Positions 1 through 11,197 of a DNA stretch of 64,000 bases are shown here, piece after piece. The translations under genes and the position numbers were made by a program. The notes beneath the pieces are model-generated. The model did no database searches, was not told where the DNA came from, and worked only from the letters and a program-made list of their open reading frames with translations. Origin of the DNA: Erigeron canadensis (taxonomy: Eukaryota; Streptophyta; Magnoliopsida; Asterales; Asteraceae); NCBI RefSeq assembly GCF_010389155.1, contig NC_057769.1, positions 34,581,548-34,645,547 of the forward strand. Direction: 5' to 3'. Position 1 is the stretch's first letter. Every line of letters starts with the position of its first letter.

Positions 1-1979
1 TGGATAATACTCCTATATCTCCGCCTACTCGGAATGTCGATACTACTTCAACCAACGTTCAGTCTACTACTGATATTGATGAAAGTGGTAAGGACAAGGA
101 TAAGACATTAGATTCAGACAATAATGAACCCGCAAACACTACACCACCTACTCCATCGAAGGTTACACTGCCTGATGATGATCCTATTCCTAAAGAATCG
201 TAAGATGATTTCAGCTCTCCTGAGTTTCAGATTAGAACAAATTTAGGAGAAAGTTTGAATGTTGATTCGGTTCCTCAATATCGAATTAATAAGGTTCACC
301 CAGTTGAAAATATTCTTGGAAATGCTACAGAACCTGTTCGAACTAGAAATCAGTTGAATAAGGATTTAACTAGTTTGTTTTGTGAAGTGAAAGACACCGG
401 ATTGATAACTGAGTGTTTGTATTCTGGTTTCATTTCACAAGTAGAACCTAAGAATGTTAAGGCAGCACTTCAAGATCCATGTTGGGTTGAAGCTATGCAA
501 GAAGAATTGGCTCAATTTGAAAAACTTGGAGTTTGGGAGTTAGTAGATGTGCCTAGAGGTAAAGAACTGATTGGAACTCGTTAGGTATATAAATGCAAAC
601 GAGATGACAAAGGGATCGTTACCAGAAATAAAGCACGTTTGGTTGTTCAGGGGTTTGCACAACGAGAAGGATATGACTATAACAAAACTTTTGCACCAGT
701 TACTAGGATTGAAGCTATAAGATTATTTTTAGCTTTTGCAAGTTTCAAAAGTATAAAGGTGTATCAGTTAGACGTTAAGAGTGCCTTCTTGTACGGTGAA
801 GTTAAAAAAGAAGTATATGTTCACCAACCACCGGGGTTTGAAGATCCGAATTTTCCAAGAAGAGCATATCGACTGGATAAGGCTCTTTATGGATTGCATC
901 AAGCACCCAGAGTGTGGTATGAAAAATTGTCAACGCATTTGTTGACAAATGGATTTACAAGAGGATCGATAGACAGCACATTGTTTATCAAGTGGAAGAA
1001 GCGAGATTATCTAATTGTACAAGTTTACGTGGATGATATCATTTTTGGTTCATCCAATATAAAGATATGCAAAGAGTTTGAAATGAGCATGAAAAATGTT
1101 TTTGAAATGAGTGCTATGGGGGAATTGCAATTTTTCCTCGGACTACAAGTAGATCAAAGGAAAGATGGATTCTTTATTCACCAGTCTAAGTATGTCGATG
1201 ACATCTTGGAGAGGTTTCAAATGTTAGAGTCCAAGACATATGGTACTCCTATTCAACAAAATCATGGTTTAGGAGTTCTTGATCCGAAAGATGAACTTGT
1301 GGATGCAACTTATTATCGTGCTATTATTGGCTCATTGATGTATCTGACTGCTTCGCGTCCAGATATCATGTTCGCTGTTTGTCTTTGCGCTAGATTTCAA
1401 GCTAGTCCGAAAGAGTCACATTTGACTGCGACAAAGCGTATTCTACGTTATCTTAAGGGAAACCAAGGGCTTGGTCTATGGTATCCAATTGGAGGAACGT
1501 TTGATTTTGTTGCATATACTGATTCGGATTTTGGCGGTTGTAACAATGACAGAAAGTCTACGACCGGAGGTTGTCAATTGTTAGGAGGGAGATTAGTATC
1601 GTGGCAATGCAAGAAGCAGACATGTGTTGTTCAGTCTTCATGTGAGGCAGAGTATATGGCTGCTGGTAGCTGTTGTTCCCAGGTATTGTGGATTCAGCAA
1701 CAACTTCGTGACTACGGTATGGATTTTCTTGATACTCCTATTAGAATAGACAATAAGTCAGCTATACACATTACAAATAACCCTGTCATGCATAAGGTCA
1801 CCAAGCATATTGATATTAGACATCATTTCTTGCGTGATTGTGCCCAAAAGAAGTTAATTCATTTGGAAAAGGTTATAACCGATGATAATTTTGCTGATCT
1901 GTATACCAAAGCATTTGATAAGACTCGATTTGAGAAGTTAATTCTTCTCAATGGAATGAAGAATGCTGATTCATATTAA
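1..1979 (+). pseudogene. Ty1/copia pol, 3' part (reverse transcriptase and RNase H), decayed
   Basis: The reading frame enters from the left edge and runs to a stop at 1977-1979. It begins in the linker between integrase and reverse transcriptase. The reverse transcriptase has the copia motifs VYQLDVKSAFLYGEV (near 760-800) and YVDDIIFGSS (near 1027). RNase H follows with DSDFGGCNNDRKSTTGG and, near the end, NKSAIH and KHIDIRHHF, which is the usual copia order. Two in-frame stops, TAA at 201 and TAG at 582 (where copia proteins normally read GTRWVYK, so TGG to TAG), show that the copy cannot make a full polyprotein. Family assignment is secure. Placement in the SIRE/Maximus lineage is an inference from the extra coding region downstream. 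Confidence 0.93.
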
Positions 1980-3965
1980 ATCTCTCAAAGAACTAATTTT
2001 GTAAGTTTGTGTCTGTAAATAGCTAGAGTCATAAAAAATATAAAAAGAGTTCTTAGTGTCATTAAAAAATCATAAAAATGTGACAAATGAGAAAATGACA
2101 AAAATATAGCGAGATTTAAGTTAATGCTGTCAGGTGATTAGAAGTGAGGATACTTAGCTTTTAAGTCTGCTTAATCGTAATATAACTGCTTAGTTCAGTG
2201 ATTACAATTTGGGATATATTGGTAGACACAAAGTAGCAAGGTTTCCTTAATCTGAACTTAAATTATACAATGTTCTTGTGGGAAACATATTCAAATATAT
2301 GGCTGAGAATGCTTGCTTTTCAGTAATGAATTGATCTAGTCCTTAAATTTTGTGAAAGATCTAGCATTACTATAAGATTTGTTCAATGTATAGGCAAAAA
2401 CATCTACCAATCATGAGCATGAAAGCTAAATGTGATATTGTTTATGCACATGAAATGAATGTAAATTAAGGGGCTAATCTAGTCTTTGAGATTCGGACAA
2501 GTATGTCCTCGGGGTGTCTTTGTATACCTAGCCTACCTAAAGCTTCCAACTTGGGATAGGTTGTCAGAAAGTTCGCTACATGGGTCTCATAGAAAATCAC
2601 GGGTTCCTTATAAATAATGAAATGCAAAAGCAAATAAGTTAAATCACAAAGTAATTAATTTCAGTTATCTAAAAAGTGTCTCATGATTTGTTAACGATGT
2701 TTTTGAATATACATTGAATTTTTGTTATCTTAGTGCTTGTATCAATTACGGAAGTATATTTGAATGTGGGTCACATAAGTTCGCAAACTATTCAATGGCA
2801 TATTAGGCTACTCGGGTTACATGGTGACTGTCCTTGGCCAGGGTATGTCGAAAGTGTCATAACTCAAAGGAAACTGGAAGTACCAAGTGTTTAAGAGGAC
2901 AAGTATACCGGTAATCGTGGTTGAATCACTGTTCATAATTAATAATAAGAGAATTATTTCTCACGTGCAGACTTATGTAAATACTAATCTGATCTAATCT
3001 GCAGAAACTTAGAATTTCTTGTAGATAAATAAAGTAGCTTAGTTTATTTTTTATTTTTTATTTTGTTTCTTTTATTTTTATTTTTGTAATAAGTGTCAGT
3101 TTGTGTGTCAAACTAGTTCTTATTGCACGAGAGATTTGATAAGCATTAAAAGTTATAATTCTTAGTGAATTATATAAGTCTTGTTGCTTACGGTATTAAT
3201 GCTTTTAAAAGATGGATTTTCTAATTTAATACATACGTTGTTTAATTTAGAAAATGAAATGTTTTGAAAAATTGAAAAGTCAAAATATTTTTGAATGTGT
3301 TTCAATTAAATTTTTGAAATTTCAATTGTTTGTGGTTGATAAGTATGCTTGACAAAGATTGGACTTGCCTTAGATCTTGTAATGATTACTAGGTTAAGTT
3401 TTTGGTTGTTTTGCATATTTATGATATCTTTATTGTTCTTGATGCATTGATGAAGTTTGTTAAGTGTGCAGGTTACAGATATCAAATTTCATTTGAATAC
3501 CATGTTGAAACAAGTCGGATTGGATATATCATGATTAATCTACACGCGAAATGCATCATTGCCTATTTATTAACCTAAGACTTAGTGTGATAGGTTATAG
3601 TTTTATTATCAAGATCACATCCTAAGATGTATTATGATAGGTTGTTGATATGATATTTTTGATGTATTGTATTGCATTATACATTAAAATGCTTTGCATT
3701 GTTGAGTTAAACATCAATGAAGAAATGATCGATTTTATGTCAAGATAATAATGTAAGATTTATTTGATACATTATTGTGATGACAAGTTAGTACGAATTA
3801 TTTACGATAGCATATTCGAGTAGATACAGGTTTTTAGTAACGAGTATCTACAGGTTTATGTTTCTGGAATTTCTGGAATTTTTCCTTGTTTACATTTCTG
3901 GAAAATTTGCGAAATTTGGCTAAGGAATGAAGCTTTTGTGGTTTAAAATCTGGAAATTCGAAATC
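1980..3965. other. Non-coding interval between pol and the extra coding region
   Basis: About 2 kb of AT-rich sequence with no reading frame that looks like protein. It has short local repeats (for example fragments of TTTCTGGAATTTCTGG near 3860-3895). It probably belongs to the same retrotransposon, because coding sequence with retrotransposon character resumes at 4.8 kb and a likely 3' LTR follows. I see no separate insertion boundaries. Confidence 0.5.
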
Positions 3966-4060
3966 ACCTCGTGCTGACGTCATCACGAAGCCCACGAACT
4001 ACGTGTTCGGCCCGGCCCATGTGGATTCGAATATATATATATGGGTTATTACTATTCATT
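3966..4060 (+). promoter_or_regulatory. Candidate internal promoter: TGACGTCA palindrome plus TATA box
   Basis: The 8-bp palindrome TGACGTCA, the consensus bound by plant TGA/bZIP factors, lies at 3975-3982 inside a longer imperfect palindrome with flanks TCG...CGA (3969-3988). A TATA-like run (AATATATATATATGGG) begins near 4029, about 50 bp downstream. A possible first exon and intron donor follow (4187). The spacing resembles a plant core promoter and would drive the extra coding region from 4779. The elements are visible; promoter activity is inferred. Confidence 0.5.
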
Positions 4061-4186
4061 AATTACCATTAATCAAAAATTAACCCTAAATAACCACACG
4101 AACTTCGTCTACCTCGCGCCACTATTCATTCGTCTACTTTTCGATCGATTTCACCCTCTTTTCGTGTTTATCATTCAGATTTGTAG

Positions 4187-4776
4187 GTAAATTCATGATC
4201 TAGGATAGATTATTGATGTTTTGACTATGAAAATTTGACGATTACAAGTCGTTATAATGCCCAATGATTGACTTGTTCTTCACGTGAACGGTACCATGAA
4301 CTAACTAAGGATTGAATCTTTGATTTTTTATGATTTGGACTGAAATTGGACATAAAATTAGATTAACTAATGTTTATACACTTTAAATCTTTCAAAAGTT
4401 CACATTAACATGCTTAAAATCAAGATTAATTGAAGAATCTATGGCTCGTTTACTATTCACACGAAGCAGATGACGAACATGAAGAACATCCACTTCTTGT
4501 TCATCTAAATTGAATTCGTTTCGATTTCTTAGTTTTTCTGGGCATACGCAAACCATAAAAAAGTCCACGATGAAGTTTTTGATCAATTTTCACATCATAT
4601 GGAGATGTTTATGTCCTTTGTGTTCTGGGTTCATGCTTGGTTCGTGCTGACGTCACGACGAAGGAGATCCTCCTCGTGATGACGTCATCACGAAGCAGAA
4701 TGACAAAACCCTAACTTTTGTTTTTTGTTTATTCTAACTTTTCGTTTTCTTGTCGTTTTTGTTTGATTTTATGCAG
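4187..4776 (+). other. Candidate 5'-UTR intron of the extra coding region
   Basis: A donor TTGTAG|GTAAATT at 4186/4187 and an acceptor TTTTATGCAG|GT at 4776/4777 bracket 590 bp of T-rich sequence that ends two bases before the ATG at 4779. This is a typical plant leader intron next to a start codon. The intron contains two more TGACGTCA sites, at 4648-4655 and 4680-4687. The second is the centre of a perfect 20-bp palindrome (4674-4693). Splicing is inferred from consensus only. Confidence 0.45.
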
Positions 4777-4778
4777 GT

Positions 4779-7227
4779 ATGGCTGGACAAAGTGCTCGCG
4801 TGTTCGTCAAGGAACATAATGCTGCAATTGACCTCAACATTACGCAGTCAGGATGCACACCAGAGTTTCATGGTGTCCTTCAGTACTTAGCACGCTCTCG
4901 TATTCGTTTTGCTTTGACCGAGAATCCTCCGTTGGTCATAAGTCTTATTACTGAATTCTGGAACTCAGCCAGATTGGTGCAAGTTGGTGATCACACTATG
5001 ATTCGCACTACTGTTGCTGGACGTAACATTCAGTTTACTGCTGGAGACTTAAGGACCATTTTGGACTTAGGAACTGATGATATGGAGCAAGGTCCTATTG
5101 AGTTTGAAGAAAGCTTTTGTGACGGTGCTCTCAAGCGTATGGGATATGTTGGTGATATTACTCATCCTTATCGCAAGAATCGTCTTCTAGGCAAATGGAG
5201 ATTACTTGCCTACTATTTATTGAGGTCTCTTAGTCATCGGAGTGCAGGTCATGATCAGTTGAACATTTTTACTGCTTCTCAGGTGGTTGCTCTTGAATTG
5301 AACAAGCCCTACAGCTTTTCCCAGTACATCTATGACAATTTTGTAAAGTAGTTGAGAGCATTTGGGAACGATAAGAAATTCTTCTTATTTCCAAGATTTG
5401 TTATGATAATCATTCGGCGCAGAATAGCAGATTTACCGTTTGATGGTCCTACTTTCAATTTGGGTCGTCTGACTCATAAGGTGTTTGTTGAGAGTATGAA
5501 GCGCTTTGCAGGTCATGGTGTTCCTGATAATGTTGCCAATCCACCATTGTTTGGACATCTCATAAATCCTGGCTATGTTGCTCCTCGACAAGGTTGGGAA
5601 GATGAAGCGCCTACTGCTGCTGATGATGATCAGGCTCAGGAAGATCCTCGAGAAGAGTGAGCTGATCAATTTGAGGGACTAAATGATGTTCCTCTGTATG
5701 CTGGAGATCTGGAGGATGATCCAGATATGGACGCTCTTATGCAGGATGTTGATGATCCCGCAAATCTTGTACCAACATCTACTGGAGTCTCTACTTCTAC
5801 CTCTGCTCCAGTTGATGTTGATGTTGGTCCTTCTGAAGATGAAGAAGAGGAAGAAAGACTGCCAAAGCGAAGAAGAAGACATGCACGATCTCAAGCTGAA
5901 GTTGATAGAGAGTTTGCTGCTTATTCTGAAGCCATGGAGAGGTCTCATGCACCTACTGTTGGTGATACTCCATTGGTTGCTGCTTTAAGAGCTTCAGTTT
6001 CTGATGTTCCTGTTTCGGTGTCTACTACTTCTGCTGCTGGTGTTGTTATTGGGGAGAGAAGGTCGAGACCAAAGTTTATAATAAGGGGAATTGGTTCTCG
6101 CGTACAAGTTGTTACTGAGGCTATGACTGTTACGATTCCTGCTGCTCCGGAGTCTACAGTTCGTCAAGAGCCAGAGCCGACACTTGTTGCTCCTAGGCCT
6201 TCGTCTGCTCCTCTTCAGGTGACAGTTCCTGTTTCTACAATCATGGGACGTCCGTTGGCTCCTTTACAAAGACCGCAGATGCCTCCCACAGGAACTTCTA
6301 GTGCTCGTATGCCTTCGTTTGAAGCTACGTTGCCACCTCAGGCCTCTACATCTGATGTTGTCTTGTCCATTTGTTCTTGTTCAAGTACAGCTGAGTCGTT
6401 TATTTTTAGAGAAGAAAATGTTGGAGATGAGGGTTACAGCTTTGGAGAGTCAGCTAAAGCTCCAAGCTGCTAAGCATCAGGAAGAGATGGACATGATGAC
6501 AACACTTATTCATTCTCTTGGATCTAGACTTGACCAATTCTTGGCTCAAGGGGGAGATAAAGATGGTTGTAAGGATGATGAGCTAGCAAAGAAGACTAGA
6601 GATGATGATCATGATGATCAAGATCGAGCTCAAGATCCAAATCAACAACAAACAGATGGTGAGCCAGAGAATAGAGGTCAAGATCAAGATGTTGCTGGTG
6701 ATGCTATGGATACAGAGATTGCAGATGTTCAGGGGGAGTCATCAAGACAAAGAGAGTCAGAGATTGCTGGTACAACTGTTGCTAGTACTTTTGGGACTCA
6801 AGATAAAGGAATAGCTGTGATGACTGCTCCAGATGCAGATCTTGATGATCCAGATAACAATGATGATGGGGAAGATTCCAATTCAGGTAACTCTGATTCT
6901 ATAGAAAGGGAGATAGTGAATGATCCTCATAATCATAAAGAAAAAGAAAATCTTAGCAAAGGAAAATCTATTCAGGATAGTGAGTCAACTAAGACTGCTT
7001 CTACTACCAATGCCTCTACAGAGTCAGATTTGCACCCTTTAATTGTGCATAGACTAGAAAAGAGATTGGGATATGATCCACAAGCTCATATGAGAGCTAG
7101 AACTGAGATTATGGATTATTATGATCCAGGATCACTTAGGGATCAAATGAAAGAACAGTCAGGGTCAACTCATACATCTTCAAAGTCAGAGTCAAATTCG
7201 GATTCAGATTTGGATTATGAACCTTAG
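4779..7227 (+). pseudogene. Extra ORF downstream of copia pol (SIRE-type aORF-like), broken
   Basis: Starting at ATG 4779 (MAGQSARVFV), one frame runs to about 6.4 kb with stops at 5349 (TAG) and 5658 (TGA). It then shifts by one frame between about 6365 and 6410 and continues to 7227. The first ~290 residues form a compact domain with the pattern IRFALTENPP...LITEFWNSARL. I recall this pattern from extra ORFs of Asteraceae SIRE-lineage copia elements, sometimes auto-annotated as synaptobrevin/longin-like. A Pro/Ser/Thr/Val-rich linker, a predicted coiled coil (LEMRVTALESQLKLQ, near 6420-6470) and an Asp/Glu/Gln-rich, Ser-rich tail follow. The function is unknown; structural or envelope-like roles have been suggested for such ORFs. 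The stops and frameshift make this copy a pseudogene. Confidence 0.6.
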
Positions 7228-7652
7228 TGCTATTGATTTTGTATTTTTGATGATAATTGATTATGTTTCATAATGTGTGTACATTAGATTACTTGGGTTA
7301 TATTAACAATTTAAAGTGTTAATCAAAGTGTTATTTAGCTCAGAATAGTGATCAAAGAGTTATTCTGTTCGGCTTAACATATTGACAGTGTAATTTTAAA
7401 ATACTCGAGTGATGAAGAATAATAATTATAAGATAAATATGAATGTGTTACATTATATTTATGATATAATATTATTGTTGTAAGTTAAAATAGATAAAGA
7501 TTATAAGATAGATATTAATGTAATTGTTACATTATATTTATGATATAGTATTATTTATTTTAATTTCTTTTATGTATTTATACTATTTTATTATGTCTTG
7601 ACTTATGATTTATGTTCTTTATCTTTGTATATGTAAATCGTTTGAATTGCAG
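7228..7652. other. AT-rich spacer or intron with a local direct repeat
   Basis: Between the two coding segments lies 425 bp of AT-rich DNA. A block reading TTACATTATATTTATGATAT occurs twice (near 7448 and 7527) in a longer imperfect direct repeat. The 3' end has a good splice acceptor, so this may be an intron, but no strong donor pairs with it in frame. Confidence 0.4.
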
Positions 7653-8751
7653 ATAAGCTTCAAACAATAGGTGCATTGGACGATCTTGATGTTGAAGAAG
7701 ATCTAGAAAGTATCGATGATGAAGATTTGGAAGAAGGAGAGTTCATTACTTCGGAAGCTGATAGACAAAGGTTGCTTGAGACACCTTATGACTTTGATCG
7801 TGTCTTTAATGAAGATGAAGTCATTCAAGTTGAACCAATAGCTGAAGTAGAACATCTCAATCTTAATTCAATCAGAGATAGTCCAGATGAACCTAAGAAT
7901 GCTGCAAGGTTGAGATTTGCTGTATATGCAAACATAGTCGATGAAGGACATGACAATATTTTTGATCTATACTGGAATATAGATGCTACACGAGAGGTTG
8001 ACCTTGGAAGATTTAATATACCTCCGGTGCAGCAAGATCATGAGTTTATTGTAGACTGATTCCAGGTTATAGAGGACATACTGGTTTGATGATACGTGAT
8101 ACGTATAAACCATCAATGTTTTGGGAGTTTGTCTCAGACAAGGATGCACCCAAATACTTCTCAGTGATACAAAGTTGGTTCTATAATCACAGAATCAAAT
8201 TGTTTATTATCAAGAGAAAGGAGGGTTGCCAGTACATGTCAATAAGTCAAAGACACTTCCACTCTCTCAGTGATTCTGATATGATAGATTTGGGAAGACA
8301 CTGGTTCGTTAATCTTCAGAGCAATGGACTTGCAGATTTCTACTGGAATAGATTCAGAGACGAAAGAATTAAGTATTTCAGTGATAGAGGTCTGAAGCCA
8401 GAAGAAAGGTTGATAAAGCCAACACCTTTGAAGAAGATTAAGAATTCAGATGGCACATTTCGGTTTGTCCAGAAAAGAATTAAATGTGTTAAGAAGGTTC
8501 CCGCTATCAGATGGGATCAAGATATGCTGACAGAGATGACATTTTGGCAGATAGATATCAAGTCAGGCGAAGCACAGATGTTTGTTGATGATTCAAAGAA
8601 ACAAATGTTGCTACGCATGTATGATCCAATGCAGGTTGTCAATTTGTCAAGAGGTGATCAGAGAAGACTTTTGGATGCAACTTGCTCAGCTGTGGATTTT
8701 TGGAGAGTTGAGGAAAGACGCTATTGCAACATTCTCGCTCATTGTTTATAA
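7653..8751 (+). pseudogene. Second segment of the extra coding region, frameshifted
   Basis: A canonical acceptor (TTTGAATTGCAG) ends at 7652 and opens a frame reading KLQTIGALDDLDVEED. It is an acidic segment that ends at a TGA at 8057. The neighbouring frame continues without a gap (IPGYRGHTGLMIRD from about 8059, then FWEFVSDKDAPKYFS) to 8751, so a single-base frameshift splits one ancestral protein of about 360 residues. I do not recognise a domain. It lies between the aORF-like region and the putative LTR, so it is most simply part of the same retrotransposon transcript. A matching donor in 7228-7600 is not obvious. Confidence 0.5.
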
Positions 8752-8845
8752 GAGAGAATTCATGCGAATAGCATCAGACTTTTGTTTAACGGATAATTTT
8801 GAAGTTCAAGTTTTGAAGACTTTAAAGAGATCTAGTTGCAATCGT

Positions 8846-9515
8846 CAAAGGGGAGTCTGTAGATGCAGATTCGGTGTGACAATCGCAACATAGATTTGAT
8901 TATTGTTTACGTTTTAAGGAACTTGTTTGTAATCATTTAAATAAGAACTTGTGTTGATATTTAATGATTACGTTTGAACTTCAATATTATATTTGTTTAT
9001 GTTTTGTATTGTGTTTGTGTGTTATATATTGTTTTGTAGGTACAAGAACATAGAATCAAGGTTTATAAGTGTCGTAGAACACTTAAACGGTGATTGGATG
9101 TTATGTACGAGTCAAACAAAGAACAAAGGGTCGTCCCTCGTGCTGACGTCATCAGCATGTAGGAACAACCTCGTGCTGACGTCAGCACGAGGCAAATCGG
9201 TTGTTTATTGTTTCGGGCCTAATACGTAATTAAGGCCTAAGCCCACACGATCCAATACTTAACTAGTATAAATACAAGACCTAATCTACGAAATTAGGTT
9301 AATGATTTACGAATTCTTGATAGATATTCACGAATTTACGAGCTAAGGTTATTTGTTCCTTCGTGTGTTCTTCTACACGAACCACAAGCCTTGTGCATCT
9401 CCTTGGGTTGATTAATTACTTATTATTTAACAAAAGGCAATAGCAATCTAGTTATTTCAAGAGGATTCCGCACTCTTGACATAACGAATCACGTCTTATT
9501 ACGATCCACGCAACA
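8846..9515 (+). mobile_element. Probable polypurine tract and 3' LTR of the copia element
   Basis: A purine tract CAAAGGGGAG (8846-8855) lies where a copia polypurine tract is expected, followed by TCTGTAGATG; the LTR would start at about TGTAG (8858). The segment has a TGACGTCA pair (9143, 9177), a TATA box (TATAAATA, 9267-9274) and a U5-like stretch ending ...CCACGCAACA at 9515, a plausible LTR terminus. The 5' LTR is outside the window, so neither boundary can be confirmed by repeat comparison. Confidence 0.5.
9136..9274 (+). promoter_or_regulatory. LTR promoter: two TGACGTCA sites upstream of a TATA box
   Basis: TGACGTCA occurs at 9143-9150 and 9177-9184. The second is the centre of a perfect 24-bp palindrome (9169-9192) whose arms read CCTCGTGC. 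TATAAATA follows at 9267. The same extended motif (CGTGCTGACGTCA) occurs at the internal promoter near 3970 and in the leader intron near 4643, so the element carries the same bZIP-type site at two transcription starts. Confidence 0.55.
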
Positions 9516-9534
9516 ATATGGCACCTTACAAGAG

Positions 9535-9725
9535 TTTCCCTTTTTCGGTTTGGGCTTCGCCAGCCGTCGGGTATTTTTGCAAGGGTTATAGCCCTGGGCC
9601 GGAAGTCCCTTCCACTTCGGTGGATCTGTAAGCATCCTCTCTACCTTTGAGTAGGGGTAAGGTCTGTTTACATCATACCTCCCCATACCCCGGTTTATGC
9701 CAGGATTGGGTATCGTTGCTGTATT
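9535..9725. repeat. Possible SINE-like 3' module
   Basis: The part reading GGGGTAAGGTCTGTTTACAT then CCTCCCCATACCCCGG and GGATTGGGTATCGTTGCTG (about 9653-9720) resembles, from memory, the 3' part of TS/SolS-type plant SINEs, which end in TTG-rich tails. I see no convincing A/B box pair or target duplication. It lies just outside the putative LTR end. Confidence 0.3.
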
Positions 9726-9859
9726 TCTCTTTCGGTCTCTATATTATTCATGGAGCTTGACCCCTTTTAAGGGTTACTTATCATATAAAGGTGTACTTTT
9801 GTTTTACATTGGAAATATAAAAGGTTTTATTCCTTTATGTAAAATGAGGGATAGTGCCT

Positions 9860-10160
9860 GCACGTTGTGGCAGTGAGATAGTGGGGGTGATAGGTCAAGT
9901 CATAGAGTATGATAGCCAAATGCCTTAGCCATACGGGCTTCGCACTCTAATTTAAAAATTCGTCGAAAATATATCGAATGACATCTCTAATGAAAGAGCA
10001 TGAAATTTTAAGAGCACCCATACAATTTTTATAATTTATTGATATACGGTTTTTGAGATAAAAATTTTTGAATGAATTAGAGGAATAAAATAATCTATAG
10101 ATGAGAGAAAAAAAATGAGTAGTTGAGATTTGAGGAAAGAGAAAAAAATGAATGGTTGAG
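9860..10160 (-). repeat. Partial copy of the long-inverted-repeat MITE family
   Basis: It shares, in reverse orientation, the core seen at 18.7-18.8 and 48.9-49.0 kb (on the - strand GCGAAGCCCGTATGGCTAAGG, then TGACCTATCACCCC). It is followed by one arm (ATCTCTAATGAAAGAGCATGAAATTTTAAG, 9988-10017) that matches the arms of the copy at 18.4-19.2 kb. Only one arm is clear, so this is a truncated copy. Confidence 0.55.
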
Positions 10161-10621
10161 ATTTAAAGTTATTATAGGTATATTATGTAGAGATGTTTAA
10201 ATTATTGAATAAAGAATAGAGGTATTTTGGATAGTTCAAATTATTATTTTTTTTAAAAAAAGGACAAAATACTTTATAAGATAGCATTAGATATTAAATA
10301 TATATATATATATATATATATTTTATCTAACTACAATAATCAAATTACATCTAATTTGATCGTACCACTAGCTATCACATTAAGTTCTATCTATTGTTTT
10401 GTTCATATTTGTAATATAACTATTATATTTATCACCTTTCAAATTTTTTTTTTTAATTATAATAATACTTATGATATACCATAATAGAATTGTATAACTT
10501 TGTCATGTACTTTCAACTTGTTGGAAAAAAAAATCTGTATACATTGAGAGGCTATGTATTCGTATATGCCAAGAGTCTTCATTTATAAACTTATATATAT
10601 ATATTATATATATATAAATAT
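10161..10621. other. AT-rich flank
   Basis: AT-rich sequence with (TA)n runs near 10303-10321 and 10590-10615. No gene or element end is seen before the left end of element A. Confidence 0.5.
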
Positions 10622-10665
10622 GGCATTGGGTAACACCACCAGGTCAACGGTCAACCCCACCAGGG

Positions 10666-10691
10666 TATTAGCGGCGACGTCGCCGCTAATA
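10666..10691. repeat. Element A left terminal palindrome
   Basis: A perfect 26-bp palindrome with half-site TATTAGCGGCGAC and axis between 10678 and 10679. Another copy with the same centre has its axis exactly 100 bp further in. Two imperfect copies lie at the right end (14935-14970 and 15044-15079). Confidence 0.9.
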
Positions 10692-10713
10692 GTGGGACCT
10701 CCGACAGCCCGAC

Positions 10714-10843
10714 GACGTTGAATGACAGCCATTTGGGCGATGAAAACCAAGCGCCACGTCACCGGTATTAGCGGCGACGTCGCTGCTAATACTGGTGACG
10801 TGGCGCTTGGTTTTCATCGCCCAAATGGCTGTCATTCAACGTC
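10714..10843. repeat. Element A 65-bp-arm hairpin
   Basis: Two 65-nt arms (10714-10778 and 10779-10843) are inverted copies with only two mismatches and no loop. The axis is a copy of the element's GCGAC|GTCGC palindrome. The arms (starting GACGTTGAATGACAGCC) are not otherwise terminal sequence. Element B has the same arrangement at the same relative place (19521-19605). Confidence 0.92.
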
Positions 10844-11197
10844 CAGTAACATCATGTAGTACCATACTGGTCTGCGACTTTGGGAATGATTATGTGCCAT
10901 ACCGAGCAATACTTTCCATACATCGATAGGATAAAATGATGGCAGCCCATCATTTTCGAATACTATATATTACCAACTAAATCACATTCATTTTCAAATG
11001 TAAATTTCTGAAAAAAATTTCTTGAGTATAGATATATATTTTTTCAAGACTTTGTGTATCTTTCTTTAACAGTATTTGTAGTTGCTGGTATTGTGTATCT
11101 TTCTTTTTCAAGCGTTTTGTTTATATATATATATATATATATATTTTGAGTATAGATGTAAATATATATATATATATATATAGTATGGACACCATAT

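Noticed and set aside
4392..4586. - strand frame of 64 residues in the leader region
   Set aside because: It lies in the candidate 5'-UTR intron of the + strand unit and has no support.
5679..5988. Frames on both strands opposite or offset from the extra ORF
   Set aside because: Low-complexity shadows of the aORF-like coding frame.
9489..9686. Small - strand protein of 65 residues
   Set aside because: It overlaps the SINE-like module and has no protein-like features beyond composition.
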